Origin: Cristatella mucedo
Taxonomy: Eukaryota > Bryozoa > Phylactolaemata > Cristatellidae
NCBI GenBank assembly: GCA_009760855.2
Contig: WPIO01000062.1
Location: 1,152,001 to 1,216,000, forward strand
Direction: 5' to 3'
Length of the DNA: 64,000 nt
This document shows, piece by piece, positions 11,590-23,545 of this stretch. Numbering within the stretch: position 1 is the stretch's first letter; every line of letters begins with the position of its first letter. The notes beneath the pieces are model-generated. The model searched no databases. It was not told the origin of the DNA and saw nothing but the letters and a program-made list of their open reading frames with translations. Made by a program: the position numbers and the translations under genes.

Positions 11590-12090
11590 TACAATCGAAT
11601 ATGTCTTTATAGTACCTTTCGAAAGACAAATATGTTAGAACTGGGATCGGAAGTTCTGACGACTTCCGCATGAAAGAAAAATTCGTTATGCAAACCACGC
11701 CTAACCCGGATGTAAAACGGAAGCAATAAATCTACAAATAGAAGATTTGCCGATCTCTGCATGTTATGCGACTTGTATCCAAACTTGTCGAACCTTGGTA
11801 GATCGCTATAGATGCTTAAAGCTTGTTGAGGTGCATACGTGTGACTTGTATACAGCTTCATTTCCAAGGTTGGTTGGTGCCTTGTAAATTAAATAACAGC
11901 TAATCTTTCACCTTTCGGAGTAAAACTTTGTATGTGAGTTCATCTCCGCTTTTTTTACCCTATTCTTTAATATTTTTGATTTCGGTTTGATACAAATGGG
12001 TCTATGTGCCCACAATTACGGAACATAAAGCTCCAGGACGTTTGATGACGTTTGATGACGCATTTCAAATTTAATTCCGATACGTGAAAT
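11590..12090. repeat. Dispersed repeat, copy 1 of a rearranged pair in the opsin introns
   Basis: Segment 11590-11900 matches the reverse complement of about 17230-17525; shared landmarks include TAACCCGGATGTAA and CTTGGTAGATC. The adjoining segment 11930-12090 matches 16975-17190 in direct orientation, both with GGACGTTTGATGA and GCATTTCAAATTT. The two parts therefore differ in order and relative strand between copies. No coding capacity is seen, so it is probably a non-autonomous transposon. Confidence 0.6.
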
Positions 12091-13277
12091 ATCAGTTAAG
12101 CCCGGCTGCCGTTGTCTGGTGACTCGATAACATCACTAAAGGAAGTGTCGCGTTACCCCGAGTTCACTCCACTAGCTTTCTGCAGCTAAGCTCAAAAGTT
12201 TCCACATCTTATTACTTGCTCTATACTGATATTCTTTGTCATCTAGTGTTTTTTTTGCAAGGCTACAGAATAACTTGCCTTGCCCCGCAAAATCATAGCC
12301 GTGGGCTGTTTCCATGAACGCCGGCACTTCTCCAGGGCGCAACCGACACCTTCTGTACAGTAGCAGATGTTTGTGCATTACGAAGTACACAGAGGGTATA
12401 TGTTTGTTGTTCATTCACACACTGGCATTTTTTTAATGGCGAGACTTTTTAGGACAGCTGCAAAACAGCCCGCTCCAGCTCTTCTTCGACATGAGCTAAC
12501 TAAAGGGATGCTAAAAGCCGAGCCAACCCAGACCACGTGTGCTTTAGCTACCGTACGCAGTTAATATCGGCATTCCGTATTTCAGGAACTGAACTTCATC
12601 TCGATGTAGTGGCCATCTCGGACAGTTCTGTTGGGTACCGTCCGGGCAGTATTTTGCCGTATCACCTCAATGTAGGCCTAACAAGAACCGGCGTAAAAAT
12701 GAGCGGTGTTTTCCCGAAAACTGTATGGTGTTGATGAGGAGGGATGTGCATTATTTAGTTATTTGTTTTTTGCGATTAGTGAGCTTCCATAGCACCAGCA
12801 TAGCGGTATTTTTAAGTGTAGCAATCGTGATGCTACTAACTTATCAGAGGTAGTGCAGGCAAGCAGCCTGGTATAATATCTAAGGAAATAACAGTTACAT
12901 TTATGACCCAGTGAGTCAGAATAGCTAGCGGCAGTGGCTGCGGCGTCGGGGAGCGGGGCCGCCTGATTAGGAAGCATTTCAGACAGTCTTACTGCTGCAA
13001 AAGTGGCTGTGGGCGGCTTGGCGATAATTAAATTTTAGCGTTGTTCAAGTCAGTGACTGCTGTCACTGCAAAAAATGGTTCTGCCAGAGCGGACCTTTCT
13101 TTCGCTGACACCCGTACCGTTGGCTTGCCATACAGCTTAGGCGATTACGTTGCGTACGCCACAGTCACATTGGCGCGTCCGCGCGAAAGCAGCGCCTCTT
13201 GAGCACAGCCGTCACTTCTCTGTGCGCCTTTATTCAGCATCTTCTGCTGGGCCTTGAGGCCGTCGCCAGGTCTAGCG
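12091..13277. other. Intronic sequence, no gene seen
   Basis: Only short unrelated frames. Nothing is assigned. Confidence 0.35.
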
Positions 13278-13315
13278 GCACCACGGCGCAGCACCACGGC
13301 GCAGCACCACGGCGG
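13278..13315. repeat. 13-bp tandem repeat, three copies
   Basis: Units starting GCACCACGGCG at 13278, 13291 and 13304. Confidence 0.85.
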
Positions 13316-14244
13316 CCTGGTAGTAATCGAGTAACCAATCGCACGTGATGCAGCTCTGCTCAGCTAAGCGTAGTTCGGAACGTGGATGATTTTTTGTCAT
13401 GTCGCTCCGATACCGTCGCCGCTCATTTTGCATTTTCAAGCACGCTTCCGGCTGAGAATATCCGGGAGTCTCAACACTTGTGTGTAATTTAATACTCGAC
13501 TGAGGGGGGAAGAAATGAGTTCCCAGCCCTGAGAAAGAAAGAGAGGTGCAGAGAGCTGGTGGCTGGAGGCGCGGAGATCGTGGCATCCCTCTACAGTCTG
13601 TGGAGACAACATGTCCATCACGAGGCCAGAGCGGTCAGTGTGACCAGAGCTAATACCATACTTCGCTCATACCGCAGGACGGCAGCGGTGATATGTGACT
13701 TTTCGGCAGTGTTTTCCAGACCCAAACAACGTATCAACAAATAGATAGACAGCGCCGTGTAACATTTTTTTTATTGTATCTGTTTCTCTCAGCCGTGACA
13801 CAAGCGTCATTACTCGATAGCTTGTCCCCCAAAAGAATTGAAAATGGCCATTACTTTACGCAAAGATTACTCTCGTGAGCAGGTCAAAGGTAAATTTGAA
13901 ATTTTCCTATTGTCCAGAACTTTGCACATATAGCTATAGCTACAAGGTCTGGTGGTCAGTGGAAAAATTCATAAATTGTAAATATATTTTTATAAGGTAA
14001 TACAAATAATAAATTATACAATAAGCAAATTCAGATGAAATAAATATAAATGCAAAAGGGTTCTGTATTCGATGCATATAGATTCAGTATTGATCGCGAG
14101 ATGAATTCATTGAGGCACGGTATACGTATACAGGACCAATTATTCCATGCATGAATAATACATTACAGTTATTAGCATATTCTTATTAATGCATTGCGGT
14201 AATATAGTGGCCTAAATACAGGAGCCTTAAGCCAATCAGCTTAA
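13316..14244. other. Intronic sequence, no gene seen
   Basis: It turns AT-rich from about 13900. No coding motif was found. Confidence 0.35.
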
Positions 14245-14445
14245 TTTAGTTCTTGATTTAAACCGTACTTGTTTGATCTTGTTCAGTCCGTGTCATGTGG
14301 GGGTCAGGTCTCATCCACCAGACGAGTCACCGATGGAGTCGCTCGAGGGTCCGTCCTTGGTCCGTTCTCCATTTATACTCAACCTCTGGGAAAAGTTATT
14401 AAGGCCCATGAAATAGGATATCGCTGTAATAGGATATCACAATGT
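14245..14445 (+). mobile_element. CR1-like reverse transcriptase fragment
   Basis: The + frame encodes GVARGSVLGPF followed by IYTQPLGKVIKAHEIGYR. This is the reverse transcriptase motif around GVPQGSVLGP and the segment just before the YADD motif. The YADD itself is absent. Sequence from a CR1 copy in the opposite orientation abuts it at about 14446. Confidence 0.7.
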
Positions 14446-15800
14446 CCAGTTGTGTCTTAAGGTTCTTTTAAAATGTCGTCAAGTAGGGATGTCATTGTGA
14501 CACCAGTCGGAAGCGAGTTCCAAGGTTTGGGAGCAAACGACCCTAAAGCGAGGTCTCCAAAGGATTTGAGGTTCGAAAAAGGTATAGCTAAACGATTTGA
14601 GGCAGAAAAGCGAGTGGCACACTGCTTGGCCTGGCATGGAGTAGTTCTGAAAGAGAAGCTAGAGCCAGAGAATGAAGGGACCTAAAAATAAGCACCAAAA
14701 CCTTGAAGTCGATCATCTGCTTGATTGGAGGTTAGCGAAGGTCGGAGAGAAGTGATGCTATTGACAACTGCGACGCTCACGACAGTAAGCGCCTGATTGC
14801 ACAGGCCGTTCGACCATTACGCTCTGAGTTACAGAAGTCGAGATGAGCTATAAAAAATGCGTGGACCAATTTTGATGTAGCATCTCTGTCAAAGCAAGCC
14901 AGGATTTTAGCAATGCTACGACGCCGAAAAGAGGCAGAATTGACTGTGGAGCCGATGTGGTCAACCACTTTGGAACAGGCAGCTGGAATTCGTCCAGATG
15001 GAATAAGAAATATGCTTATGGCTTCGATTTTAAGCGATCTTCCATGTTTCAGAGTCACTTCATTTGCCCTTAAAAAGTATGCTGGCTATTGGCATTTAAT
15101 TTTAGACAGTTTGCTGGCATCCATTTGCGAATGTCAGTAATTTATGCAGCAAGGGAGTTTAGAGAATTCGTAGGAGAATTCGCTGGAAGGAGAGGAGGGA
15201 GCCAAGCAAAGGTACAAATGAGTGTCATCTGCATAGAAGTGAAAGCTTGTGCTTGTCGTTCAAATCGGCAAGAAGGAGAGTATAAACCGTAAAAAAACGG
15301 ACCGAGCTCAGAGTCCTGAGGTACCTGGTACTTCAGTCGTTCATAGGATGACCTTTGCTCGTTCACATCAATACTCTGGAGTCCCCCACTTAGATAGCAC
15401 CTGATTCATTGCAGTGAAGTGCAGTGCCAGTGATGCCCAGACGAGATGAGAGGTGCTCGAGAAGGACTTGGTGATTAGTTGTATAAAACGCTGCAAAAAA
15501 GATCAAGCAAAACAGAGAGACTTGACCCAAGACTGAATTCCTGAGAAGGTCGTTGTACACCCAAAGCGATGTTGACTCTGTGGAGTGATTAGCTCTAAAC
15601 CCAGACTGGAACTTTAATGCTAAGTTTGAGAGGTCAATTTAAGAGTTCAGCTTATCCGTCACAACTCATTCAAGTTGTTTTGATAGAAGCGTTAGAAGCG
15701 AGACGGGAGGAAGCTGGTCAAGATCTCTTGGCCTAGTTTTGCTTTCTTTTCTTAATTAGTGGTCTAACAGTGTCAAATCAAATCGCTTCGCTGACACGAG
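14446..15800 (-). mobile_element. CR1-like retrotransposon fragment, long but degenerate
   Basis: The - strand follows the main CR1 ORF2 from its C-terminus (about 14460-14600) through the region around 14700-14900 and the YADD-proximal region (15090-15250) to about 15790. Many stops are present. The 3' tail hairpin is missing, so the fragment is truncated at both ends. Confidence 0.7.
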
Positions 15801-16537
15801 AGAGCTGCTCGGATAGATGTGCGTGGAAATACCGCTCGCTTGTCCCGTGCGGCTCGGAATCGAGTTTGTATGTGATTTCGGCTTACACGCCAGCTCATCC
15901 ACGAGTCTCAAAGTCGTGCCGGTCCATATAAGGGAACGCGTTTTATTTCTTCCTCGGGCTCACTTGACGCACCTCAGTGAGTATTAAAATAAGTGACGAG
16001 ACCTGACTGGGTGCCTTGTGGTATGATGCACTCGGCTCTGCGAGGTCATTGGAGACGTCGAAACGATGACAGTGGCGGATCTTCCACCAGGTGGTTGTAC
16101 CAACTTCCTCGGCAATCCCTACCTTTAGAATAATGAGCACCTCCATGCACACGTTCACAGGCGGGACTGGCCGAAGCAGACCGACTTCGCTGTTGGGAGC
16201 CGATATTTTAATTCGAAGCTGCTGTTGGACTCTCCGTGGATGGTGCTAATGCGCATGGCCACTTTTCTTCGGCACGAGCTTTGCACGGCGTTTGGCCGAT
16301 GCAACGTGGCGCCGCCTGGTCAAACACGCGAGCTGACTGGAGCGCCACTCCTCGAGTCCTCTCCTCTGATCTCGGTCGCGGAGCACGACGGAGCAGGAGC
16401 CAGCTTCGCAAGCGTCCACTCGCTCCGCTCTCGAAGACCTCGACGTGGTGGTGGCACGCGCCCTTCGCACGCCGCCGCCGCCGAAACGAGTCTTGCAACG
16501 AGCTTACGGCTTGTTTACGGTTTGTTTTCTTTCCCAG
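15801..16537. other. Intronic sequence before exon 3, GC-rich from 16150, no gene seen
   Basis: An open frame on + runs through 16225-16537 into exon 3. It is explained by intron read-through and GC composition, because the strong acceptor TTTTCTTTCCCAG lies at 16525-16537. Confidence 0.5.
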
Positions 16538-16645
16538 GTTGCGCCGTAGTCGGCTTCCTGTCCTTCCTGTGGGGAATCGAGAATCTTATGATCGTGGTCA
16601 TACTGGCTGCCACGCGCTTCGTCGTCGTCTGCTATCCGCAGCGAG
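16538..16645 (+). CDS. Opsin exon 3: helix 3
   Basis: 108 nt, phase 1 in and out, with a strong acceptor (TTCCCAG ending at 16537) and strong donor GTAAGA at 16646. It encodes Cys133 (disulfide partner), helix 3 (the GFLSFLWGIENLMIVVILAA segment) and RFVVVCYPQR. The residue before Arg158 is Thr, so the DRY/ERY motif is TRF. Opsins normally keep an acidic residue here that holds Arg in the dark state. VCYP after it is the standard start of intracellular loop 2. Confidence 0.88.
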
Positions 16646-16807
16646 GTAAGAGATTGTCGGCCGCCGGGGCCCACCCACCGGCGGACGACCGGCCAGGGAA
16701 GTGAGCGTCCGCCGGAGACCCGCGTTTGCCGTCCGCCGCGTGACGTTCGCTCGGCGAGAGCAGCGCCCCTGGCGTCCGCTGCGTACCCATTGGCCTAGCC
16801 GGCTCCG

Positions 16808-16866
16808 AGAACCCAATCTCGAGAGTTCTCTGAATGCGCTTTATCAAGTGCATTATTATTATTATG
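16808..16866 (+). mobile_element. CR1 3' tail fragment
   Basis: It keeps the second arm of the tail hairpin (GAGTTCTCTGAATGCGCTTT), then ATCAAGTGCATT and an ATT run. Nothing upstream is left. Confidence 0.65.
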
Positions 16867-16974
16867 CATACTCTCGCCCTTCGAGGAAAGTCGCTCCTTC
16901 TTGTGCACTGCCCTCAGCTAACTACCGTTGGATACTTGGCTCTAGTTCGGCCACTAATTAAGAAAGATCAACGA

Positions 16975-17530
16975 AATTTGAAATTTGAGTTACGCGCTAA
17001 TTTTACAACATTTTGCTAGTTAATTTCATATTTCGGTTAGATCATTGTTGATATACATGTCTATAGTTGCTCTGAAAACCAAGCTTCTGGACGTTTGATG
17101 AAATGGGCAGCAGAAAATATCTAACAATAATCTGAGCTAGTGAAATGCGGCTCGAGTAGAGCTGAAAGTGCATTTCAAATTTTACTCTGATCCGTTTATT
17201 ATTGGCCAGGTTATGGAATTTAAAGGGTACAAAGCTACACAGAAATGAAGTTTCTAAAAGTCACAAGCATGCACCTCAAGAGCTTCATGCCTACACCTTG
17301 ATCTACCAAGGTATAGAAATTTGGCACAAGAAACGTTTATACTGCCGAGATCTCTAAATTTTTTATTGTAGATATTTTGCTTCCAGTTACATCCGGGTTA
17401 GACATAGTTCGTTTAAACCTGTTTTCCTTTTATATGGAAGTCGTTAGAACTTCGGATCCCAAGTTCAACATGTTTGTCTTTTGAAAGCTACCTTAAACAA
17501 GTATTCATTTTTGGACCTATTTTATAAGTA
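16975..17530. repeat. Dispersed repeat, copy 2 of a rearranged pair
   Basis: Partner of 11590-12090: 16975-17190 matches in direct orientation and 17230-17525 in inverted orientation. The orders of the two parts are opposite in the two copies. Confidence 0.6.
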
Positions 17531-17616
17531 TTTATTTTTCTTGACATTCCGCCTTGTTGTGCGTGATTATAGGGTACTTTTCATCTATTGATAATCATCT
17601 TTTTCAGCCTGTATGC

Positions 17617-17690
17617 AGTGCCTAGAAAGAGATTCAGTTATCTCTTGGTTCGCTAAGTAAATGTATTATTACTATTTTTGATCTACTCTC
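17617..17690 (+). mobile_element. CR1 3' tail fragment
   Basis: GTGCCTAGAAAGAGATTCAG, then AAATGTATTATTACTATT, resembling the tail of the copy at 42065-42540. Confidence 0.6.
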
Positions 17691-18306
17691 TCAAATCAGG
17701 GTTCCTAACAAAAAGCCCAAGGCACAGCAAGCGCCGTTACCACCCTCTACATCCGACAGCCTCTAGCTTCTATGGGCGGTGTCCTTTGCAACGCGATAGC
17801 AATCTCCGGTACGGATGGCCAGAATTACAATGACGAGCGCCAGCGGTGGGCTCGCCGGTTATATTTTGGCAATGCTGGGTGCGGTGCAGCGTTTGCTCTG
17901 CATGCGTCATGTGCTTACTGCCCATCAGGGCTCGAGAATGCAGTCCGCCGGGTTTATTGGCAGCTATGTTATCTCTGCTCTCCGGACTGCAGGGTGAGCG
18001 AGGCCTCTCCTGATTGGTCGCGTTGTTGTGGCTCCGTCTCGGTAGCTCTGCTCTCGAAGCGCCCAGACCGCTGTGCTATTGACTCAGTTCTCAGCCCCAA
18101 AAAGGGACAACGAGTAAAGCGCCGTGCTTCTTTTTAAGATAAAGCCCGTCGGTGCGACGTATCCAGCAACAGGGCTTGTATAACGCTTAAGTGGCTGGTG
18201 ACTTCTGTTCATAGTGCATACGGTGCAGCGACATTTTCGGCGCGGCAATGGCTGCTTTGAAGAGAAAGAGATGATAAGCTGGCGTCGCGTCCATTCTAAT
18301 TTGCAG

Positions 18307-18665
18307 AGTCCCGCCTGAACTTACGAACGACTGTCGGCGTTACAGTAGCGTCGGTGATCTACAGTATATTATGGTCCGCCATGCCCCTGGGCATTTGGGG
18401 ATCGTACGCCCCCGAACCTTACGGGACAAGTTGCACGATCGACTGGGCAAACTCGGACAACTTTTCGTACGTGCTCTCCTCTTACGTGTTCGTTTTTCTC
18501 ATTCCCTTTGTCGTCATCATCGGATGCTACGCCAACATACACCGCGTGACGGTACGATCTTCCAAATCGGCTCACACAGCGTCTGCAGGACGGCATCTCA
18601 TTCCGCCTAGAGCCATAGGTGGAGCGGCTAAGGTGACGGCTCGAAAGCGACTTCCTACTGCCAAG
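18307..18665 (+). CDS. Opsin exon 4: helix 4, extracellular loop 2, helix 5 and third intracellular loop
   Basis: 359 nt. The acceptor TAATTTGCAG ends at 18306 (phase 1 in) and the donor AAG|GTAACA at 18666 is phase 0. It encodes helix 4 (VGVTVASVIYSILWSAMPLG), loop 2 with Glu204 and Cys210 (SYAPEPYGTSCTIDWAN), helix 5 (YVFVFLIPFVVIIGCYANI) and a basic loop ending ARKRLPTAK. The Glu-to-Cys spacing of six residues matches Glu181-Cys187 of bovine rhodopsin, so Glu204 is the likely counterion. An upstream in-frame GT (GTGACG at about 18633) is a possible alternative donor that would shorten the loop. Confidence 0.88.
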
Positions 18666-20421
18666 GTAACAGTGTGAATAGCTAAAAGGTGCGCGACCGA
18701 AAGACTAGCTTTTCACAATTCCGATAATGCGACCTAGCAAGCAAACCCCCTTCCTAGTGGGTCCCTTCAAATTACGGTTAGAGCGCGGAGTGCACCAATT
18801 GTCGTTTGATCAATCCGCGGGCTCACGGCATCGTGCGTACAGAGCTTCTGCTTTATTTTATCATCGGCGTTGCCTTGGCTGCCAGGCATCGTGATTCTTT
18901 CAACTGTGTTGTTAGTGGCTGTCATAAGGTACGATTACGTCGAGTCATTCTGATACGAATAGGAAGCCAGCAACCGAGGGGTGCACTATACATACAGGTG
19001 TGCCATAGCGGTTCCCGCTGCATCCGAAGTCTAGCGATACGGCCATTCTGCTGCCACCACAAGTAGCCAGTCCGGGAAAGGTCAAGGTTAAGCGCGTATC
19101 AATTTTGCGTTACGCCTATTCTGTATGTTTATCGTTCGTTTTTTCTTACTTGCGAGCATATTAAGGTTGCTGACTGGTCAATGACATTATTTCCTACGGA
19201 GGACTTTAGAGCGCTTGCAAGGACCGTCGTTTACCCCGTGGGCTTGTCTAAACCCCCCCCCCGACCGCTGCATTGGTAAACCCCTGAGCTGTCTTTCAAA
19301 TATACGGCATCGAGCTACGAAAATCCGGATGCACCATAATGTAAAAGGTAAAGGTCGCTTAAATCACAGCAGCCTCAGCTACACGGAGGCAGTATATCCT
19401 TAGCAGCTAACACCCCTCCCCCTTTCCAGCGTTCTTACAATTAGCCCGGAGGCAACTGGCCACGTGCTGTAAGAATCTTTGAGCCCGTGGCCCGGGTTGT
19501 TCTAGTCCATCTACCATATCACTGAGCTTGGACGCGCTCGGTCAGCTGCACGAAATCGATGCGTCACGTCCTTCGAGGCATTTACTTTGTTCGCTCGGAA
19601 CTTCCGCACGGCTCTTAGCTAAGCCGCTACATTTCGCTTCGCCCGTGCCTTGCTCCTTGCCTTGCTCTCAGCACCAGACCTCAGTCTGCTGCTTGAAATC
19701 GACGCGTGTTTCGTCTTTCGCATTTACTTCGTTCGCGAGGAACATCCGCCCGGCTCTTCGATAAGCCGCTACATTTCGCTTCGCCCATGCCTTGCTCCTT
19801 GCCTTGCTCTCAGCACCCGGCATATCTCCTCAGCACCCGGCATATCTCCTCAGCACCCGCCGATGCATTTCACCGAGGTTTCTTTGCTGCCAGCTCCTGC
19901 ACTCTGTTCAAGCGCGCTTTACGTTTTGGCGTTGGTTATTTTGGCTATTGGTGTTGCAAAAGATGCAAGATCGCGTCGATTTGAGACCTCGCTGCAGAGT
20001 TTAGGCGCCGAGTTTAGCACCTAGATTATCTTCCTGACCCTGCGGAATCGTTGGCGGGGATTCGTCACGCCAAAATGGGTAGCTACAACTGTGGCCCGCT
20101 GAAGGAAAGCTGTTCGCGATTGGACTAAAACGTCGGGCACCGCTTTTGTGATATAGCTGGCGTAGTTTTGGGTGGGCCCGAGCAGACGCACGACTGGAAT
20201 CGTGGCTTCTCTTGTGACGTCATTTTCGCGGCGGTCAATTAAAGTCAGGATGCTCTTACCTGAATCGTGCTATATGTCTATAGATTTCTTGCAACTGGCC
20301 TGCCAAACTTCATGCAGAGCCCAAATACCGACAGCGAATGACGCATCCCTATTATCTAGCGCGGCGAAAGGGTCGGCTCGCCCTCACTTAGTGGCGAAAT
20401 CTCGAATCTCTTTCGCTACAG
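18666..20421. other. Opsin intron 4
   Basis: It contains the tandem repeats at 19552-19860. The rest is not recognised. An 86-codon and a 124-codon frame on + have no motif. Confidence 0.45.
19552..19860. repeat. Tandem duplication (period about 143 bp) ending in a 20-bp repeat
   Basis: Copy 1 (19552-19677) and copy 2 (19695-19816) share GCCGCTACATTTCGCTTCGC and CTTGCTCCTTGCCTTGCTCT. Three units of CAGCACCCGGCATATCTCCT follow, from about 19811 to 19860. Confidence 0.8.
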
Positions 20422-20721
20422 CTCGGCATACTGCTCAGCGCGTCGTACTTCGTCTGCTGGTTCCCGTACGCGGTCGTCAGTTTCTGGGCTGCAGTGGCAG
20501 ACGCGTCGACGCTGCCGCCTATTGCCACCGCTCTGCCGGTGATGCTCGCCAAGACGTCGGTGCTGTTCAATCCCATCCTGTACCTACTGACGAACAGACG
20601 CTTCCGTCAGAGACTGGTGCAAATCAGTTCACCCCATCGCAGCAGCTCGCTGACGGAGACGAGTCAGAGCTCAAAGTCAAGAGTCAAATCTCGTGCCACG
20701 GGGCAGCAAGAGCGTACCTAA
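20422..20721 (+). CDS. Opsin exon 5: helix 6, helix 7 with the retinal lysine, and C-terminus
   Basis: 300 nt including the TAA at 20719-20721. The acceptor CTTTCGCTACAG ends at 20421, phase 0. It encodes helix 6 (ILLSASYFVCWFPYAVVSFW; CWFP is 299-302), the short loop 3, and helix 7 with AKTSVLFNPILY. Lys331 (AAG 20551-20553) is the Schiff-base lysine that defines opsins. NPILY is followed by LLTNRRFRQ, the start of helix 8, then a Ser/Thr-rich tail of about 35 residues, probably the phosphorylation region for arrestin. No C-terminal Cys pair for palmitoylation is visible. Confidence 0.92.
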   Translation, partial: LGILLSASYFVCWFPYAVVSFWAAVADASTLPPIATALPVMLAKTSVLFNPILYLLTNRRFRQRLVQISSPHRSSSLTETSQSSKSRVKSRATGQQERT

Positions 20722-21030
20722 CCGCTAGGAGGAGGCTACTCCAACAACACGACGCCCCCTGGCGGTTCGCCAGATTTGCCGCCGATCGAGCCGCCCATGA
20801 GTATTTGAGAGGTGTAGCTGCACAAGCAGCCGCGTTTGTTCGACATCGTAACTGTGCGCTCTTGCGCGACATCGCTTTCGCGCCGTGTCGAATGCCACCC
20901 AATATGTCGGCATTGCAGAGAAGGCACATACCTGACGGATACCAGCGTTCCAGAGGGCTTCGAGAAATCGTACTGTGCCATCTCACAGGAAGCTCTAAGT
21001 GTGCGATCAGACAAATGCATAAAAGCATTA

Positions 21031-21036
21031 AATAAA
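21031..21036 (+). promoter_or_regulatory. Polyadenylation signal of the opsin gene
   Basis: AATAAA about 310 nt after the stop codon, the first such hexamer downstream. Confidence 0.6.
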
Positions 21037-21309
21037 ATTGCACTTGGTGTGCTCCCACCGCTCTTGAGTTCATGACATACAATGATCATGCGGAAAACTA
21101 GAGAGCGTTACTGAAACGGCGGGATGTTGAATCGGCCATATCAAAACTGCCAAGAGCTTCTCTATTCGCGGTTCCGAAATATAACGGCTAGGTGCACTAA
21201 TCAATCAGTTAGGTAATATCTCGTAAGGCTAGGGCAGTGGTAGGCAGTCAGTTAGTTAATATCTTATGCTGCTAGAGGCACTAGGGTGTCGGTATGTTAG
21301 TGTCTTGGC
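21037..21309. other. Non-coding sequence 3' of the opsin, no gene seen
   Basis: A degenerate direct repeat containing AGTTAGTTAATATCTTATG-like units occurs around 21205-21270. Nothing else is recognised. Confidence 0.35.
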
Positions 21310-21690
21310 AGTTAAAATGAGTTGTGCTCTAGGCTGTGGTCCTTACGAGAATTGTCCGTCTTAACTATTAAAACTACGTCGCAACCCTCAGTCGCCGTTG
21401 AATTGGCTGCTCTACTCCGTGGATATGGGTTGGCCATCTTGAGATGCATCGGCGGCGCTCTTCGTTACTGCCACGCTCCGTTTCTGTCGGTATATCTGCA
21501 TGCATCAGTGTCGCAGCCGTCAGCCGTGATGCGTGGTTCAGCCGCGTTACCGGTATGGGTCGTACGTCGGTGGTCTGGATTAGCACCGCTACTGCGCCCT
21601 GCATTTGTGGCCAAGTTCTACCGGACGTGGAAGCCGCGCCACAACCCGTTTGTAGCATTGCGTCGCGCAGTGCTGCTAGAGAAAGGCTGT
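21310..21690 (+). repeat. LTR-like dispersed repeat, degenerate copy
   Basis: Parts align with 55370-55555. Shared landmarks, in order, are CTGTCGG, a GCATGCAT/GTGCATTG stretch, TTTGTGGCC and ACGTGGAAGCCGC. The copy near 55 kb has a TATA box upstream. That suggests the LTR of a retrotransposon, but no internal coding region or matching second LTR was found. Confidence 0.35.
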
Positions 21691-23545
21691 TGCATCAAAC
21701 AGCTTGAAGATCGGCGCGGTTGAAGGCAAGCCTGGTCTAACTGCGAATACTCTCTACTAACTAAAGCAAGAAATTCCGTCACGTGGCAAGATGGCGCAGC
21801 GTTGTCTTCTGTGTCCATTACCTCCGGGAGTGACGTGTAATAGACGTGACTCAACGAAGCGAGTTCACAGGCAGTGAGCTTTCGTGTCGTATTGTCATGT
21901 TGCACATTTGTTGGGTAGCCGAGGATAGTTTCGGCAACAATGCCGCATATGAATGATGGTCGTTCACCATTCGGTAGGTACAGCGATTCGAAGCTTGTGC
22001 GCTGGCAAACGGATGGGACGCGACAGTACGAAGCAAGCGAACGAAATTCGAGCGCTTTCAGAATGAAAGCCGTCCTCTTGTATTTGGAGCAGGAAGGTGA
22101 GTACTGCACCTTAAGAGCCGTCCCAGCAGCTCTGGGTGGGTGTAGTGATTTCACCCTTGGACGGCGCCGAGGCGACGAGCACCTCTTGCTTGCCACGGCT
22201 AGCTCGAAGGTCGTACTCTTCAAGACGGCGAGCGAGGTCAAGGACTTTTATGTTTGAATGGAAGCGGCCATTAAACGGAGCCCTATCCAGACTCGAACGA
22301 GGAGGCAAACGAGGAGTCAACTTTTGTTTCACATTTGGTCCGCGGTCTGCCAGACAGTGTAGCCACCGCTGCTATCAAGACTTCGCCAGACTGTTATTAT
22401 GTCGGCTGTCGTACCGACGCGACCCATTCGACGGGGCAAAATTGAACACAAATATTTCTTCGCAGGACCTTTAGGTTCGGATATATTTGCCACAATTACA
22501 ATAGGCGAAAACATCCTTATGGAATGAGAGTTGACAGGCAGAGCTTGAAAGCCGATGTGCTGTTTCATTCATCCATAGATATCGCGAATATATGATGGGT
22601 AAGAAAAAAGAAAATTCGAGATCGTTTGAATTCTGAGAACTATTTACACCATTCATCTGCACATTTATTGTAATGATTATATTATTCACCACCATCTCTT
22701 CATTGGTGTACGCTTGCATTTCACAGCTAGATTTTCTCACACGCGCATTTGGATTATTTGCATAGGCAGTGTGTAAAGAATTTTAATGAATAGGAAATCA
22801 AGACTAATGCCAACTTCTGCAACCAAGTGCATATCTTGCTGCATTAGAGTTGCCCCTACAAGTCATTATCCACGCTCCAAGGCGCTAGTTATAACTGTAT
22901 GGCTATCGATTCTGTGAGGTCTGGCATACACTATTCACGCTATACTTGTGCTAAATACATTTATTTTAACCTCTAAAAATGCATTTGCTATAGCCTTGGT
23001 TGAGTTTAAGAACTGGGGCTAGGAGAAGGCCTGTCCTGGTGGCCTTTTTCAATAAGTTCCCCGGTAAGAATTCTCGAAGCGTTTTTTTGGCAAGTTTTGA
23101 CACCTAAACTTACGTGGCAAGTGCAGCAAAAAGGTAACCTAGATGGCCACAAAAAGGTCGTGGCCAGGCCATGGGCGTAATTTTTCGTGCTTTCGTCAGT
23201 TAGTTAGGTTGTATTCAAAGTCGCATAGCCTTATTTCAGGGTATGAGTGCCACTTTACAGTGCTCAAGCCACAAATTATGCAAGGTAGTTTCACTGGCAG
23301 TCCTCAGAGAGAGGTAAGCTTCGACACGGCTAAAAAGAAATGGTGGTCGCCGCGTTAGAGTCAATTTCTGTGGGTGGCTATAGGGGTGTTGATTGCCGTA
23401 AAGGCTCTTCTGTTGCTATACAAAAGAAGCTGTGAAATCAGCTAGCATTTATTTATTAGGAAGCCGCCAGCAACGTTGCGGCAGAAGTCTATTGAAGGCC
23501 AATTTACTACACCTAGGTGTAAGAATAACAATAATAATACTATTA
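21691..23545. other. Non-coding sequence, no gene seen
   Basis: A 207-codon frame on - (22241-21618) and a 105-codon frame on + (21940-22257) overlap each other. Neither has a recognisable domain or splice context. A SINE 3' fragment (TAAAGGCTCTTCTGTTGCTA) lies at about 23398. Confidence 0.35.

Larger units (their letters stand above)
16646..18306. other. Opsin intron 3
   Basis: It contains a truncated CR1 tail on + (16808-16866), the rearranged repeat copy 2 (16975-17530), another CR1 tail on + (17617-17690) and about 600 bp with no recognised content (17690-18300), where a 121-codon + frame has no motif. Confidence 0.5.

Noticed and set aside
16225-16704. 159-codon frame containing opsin exon 3
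   Set aside because: Only 16538-16645 is coding. The upstream part is intron in GC-rich sequence, shown by the strong acceptor and by the phase match to exon 2.
20172-21035. 287-codon open frame on + over the end of the opsin gene
   Set aside because: It is out of frame with opsin exon 5, which has unmistakable opsin motifs, and it reads through the intron and the 3' UTR. It is a shadow frame.
21618-22241. 207-codon frame on the - strand
   Set aside because: No recognisable motif. It overlaps an LTR-like repeat and a + frame, with no splice or promoter context.
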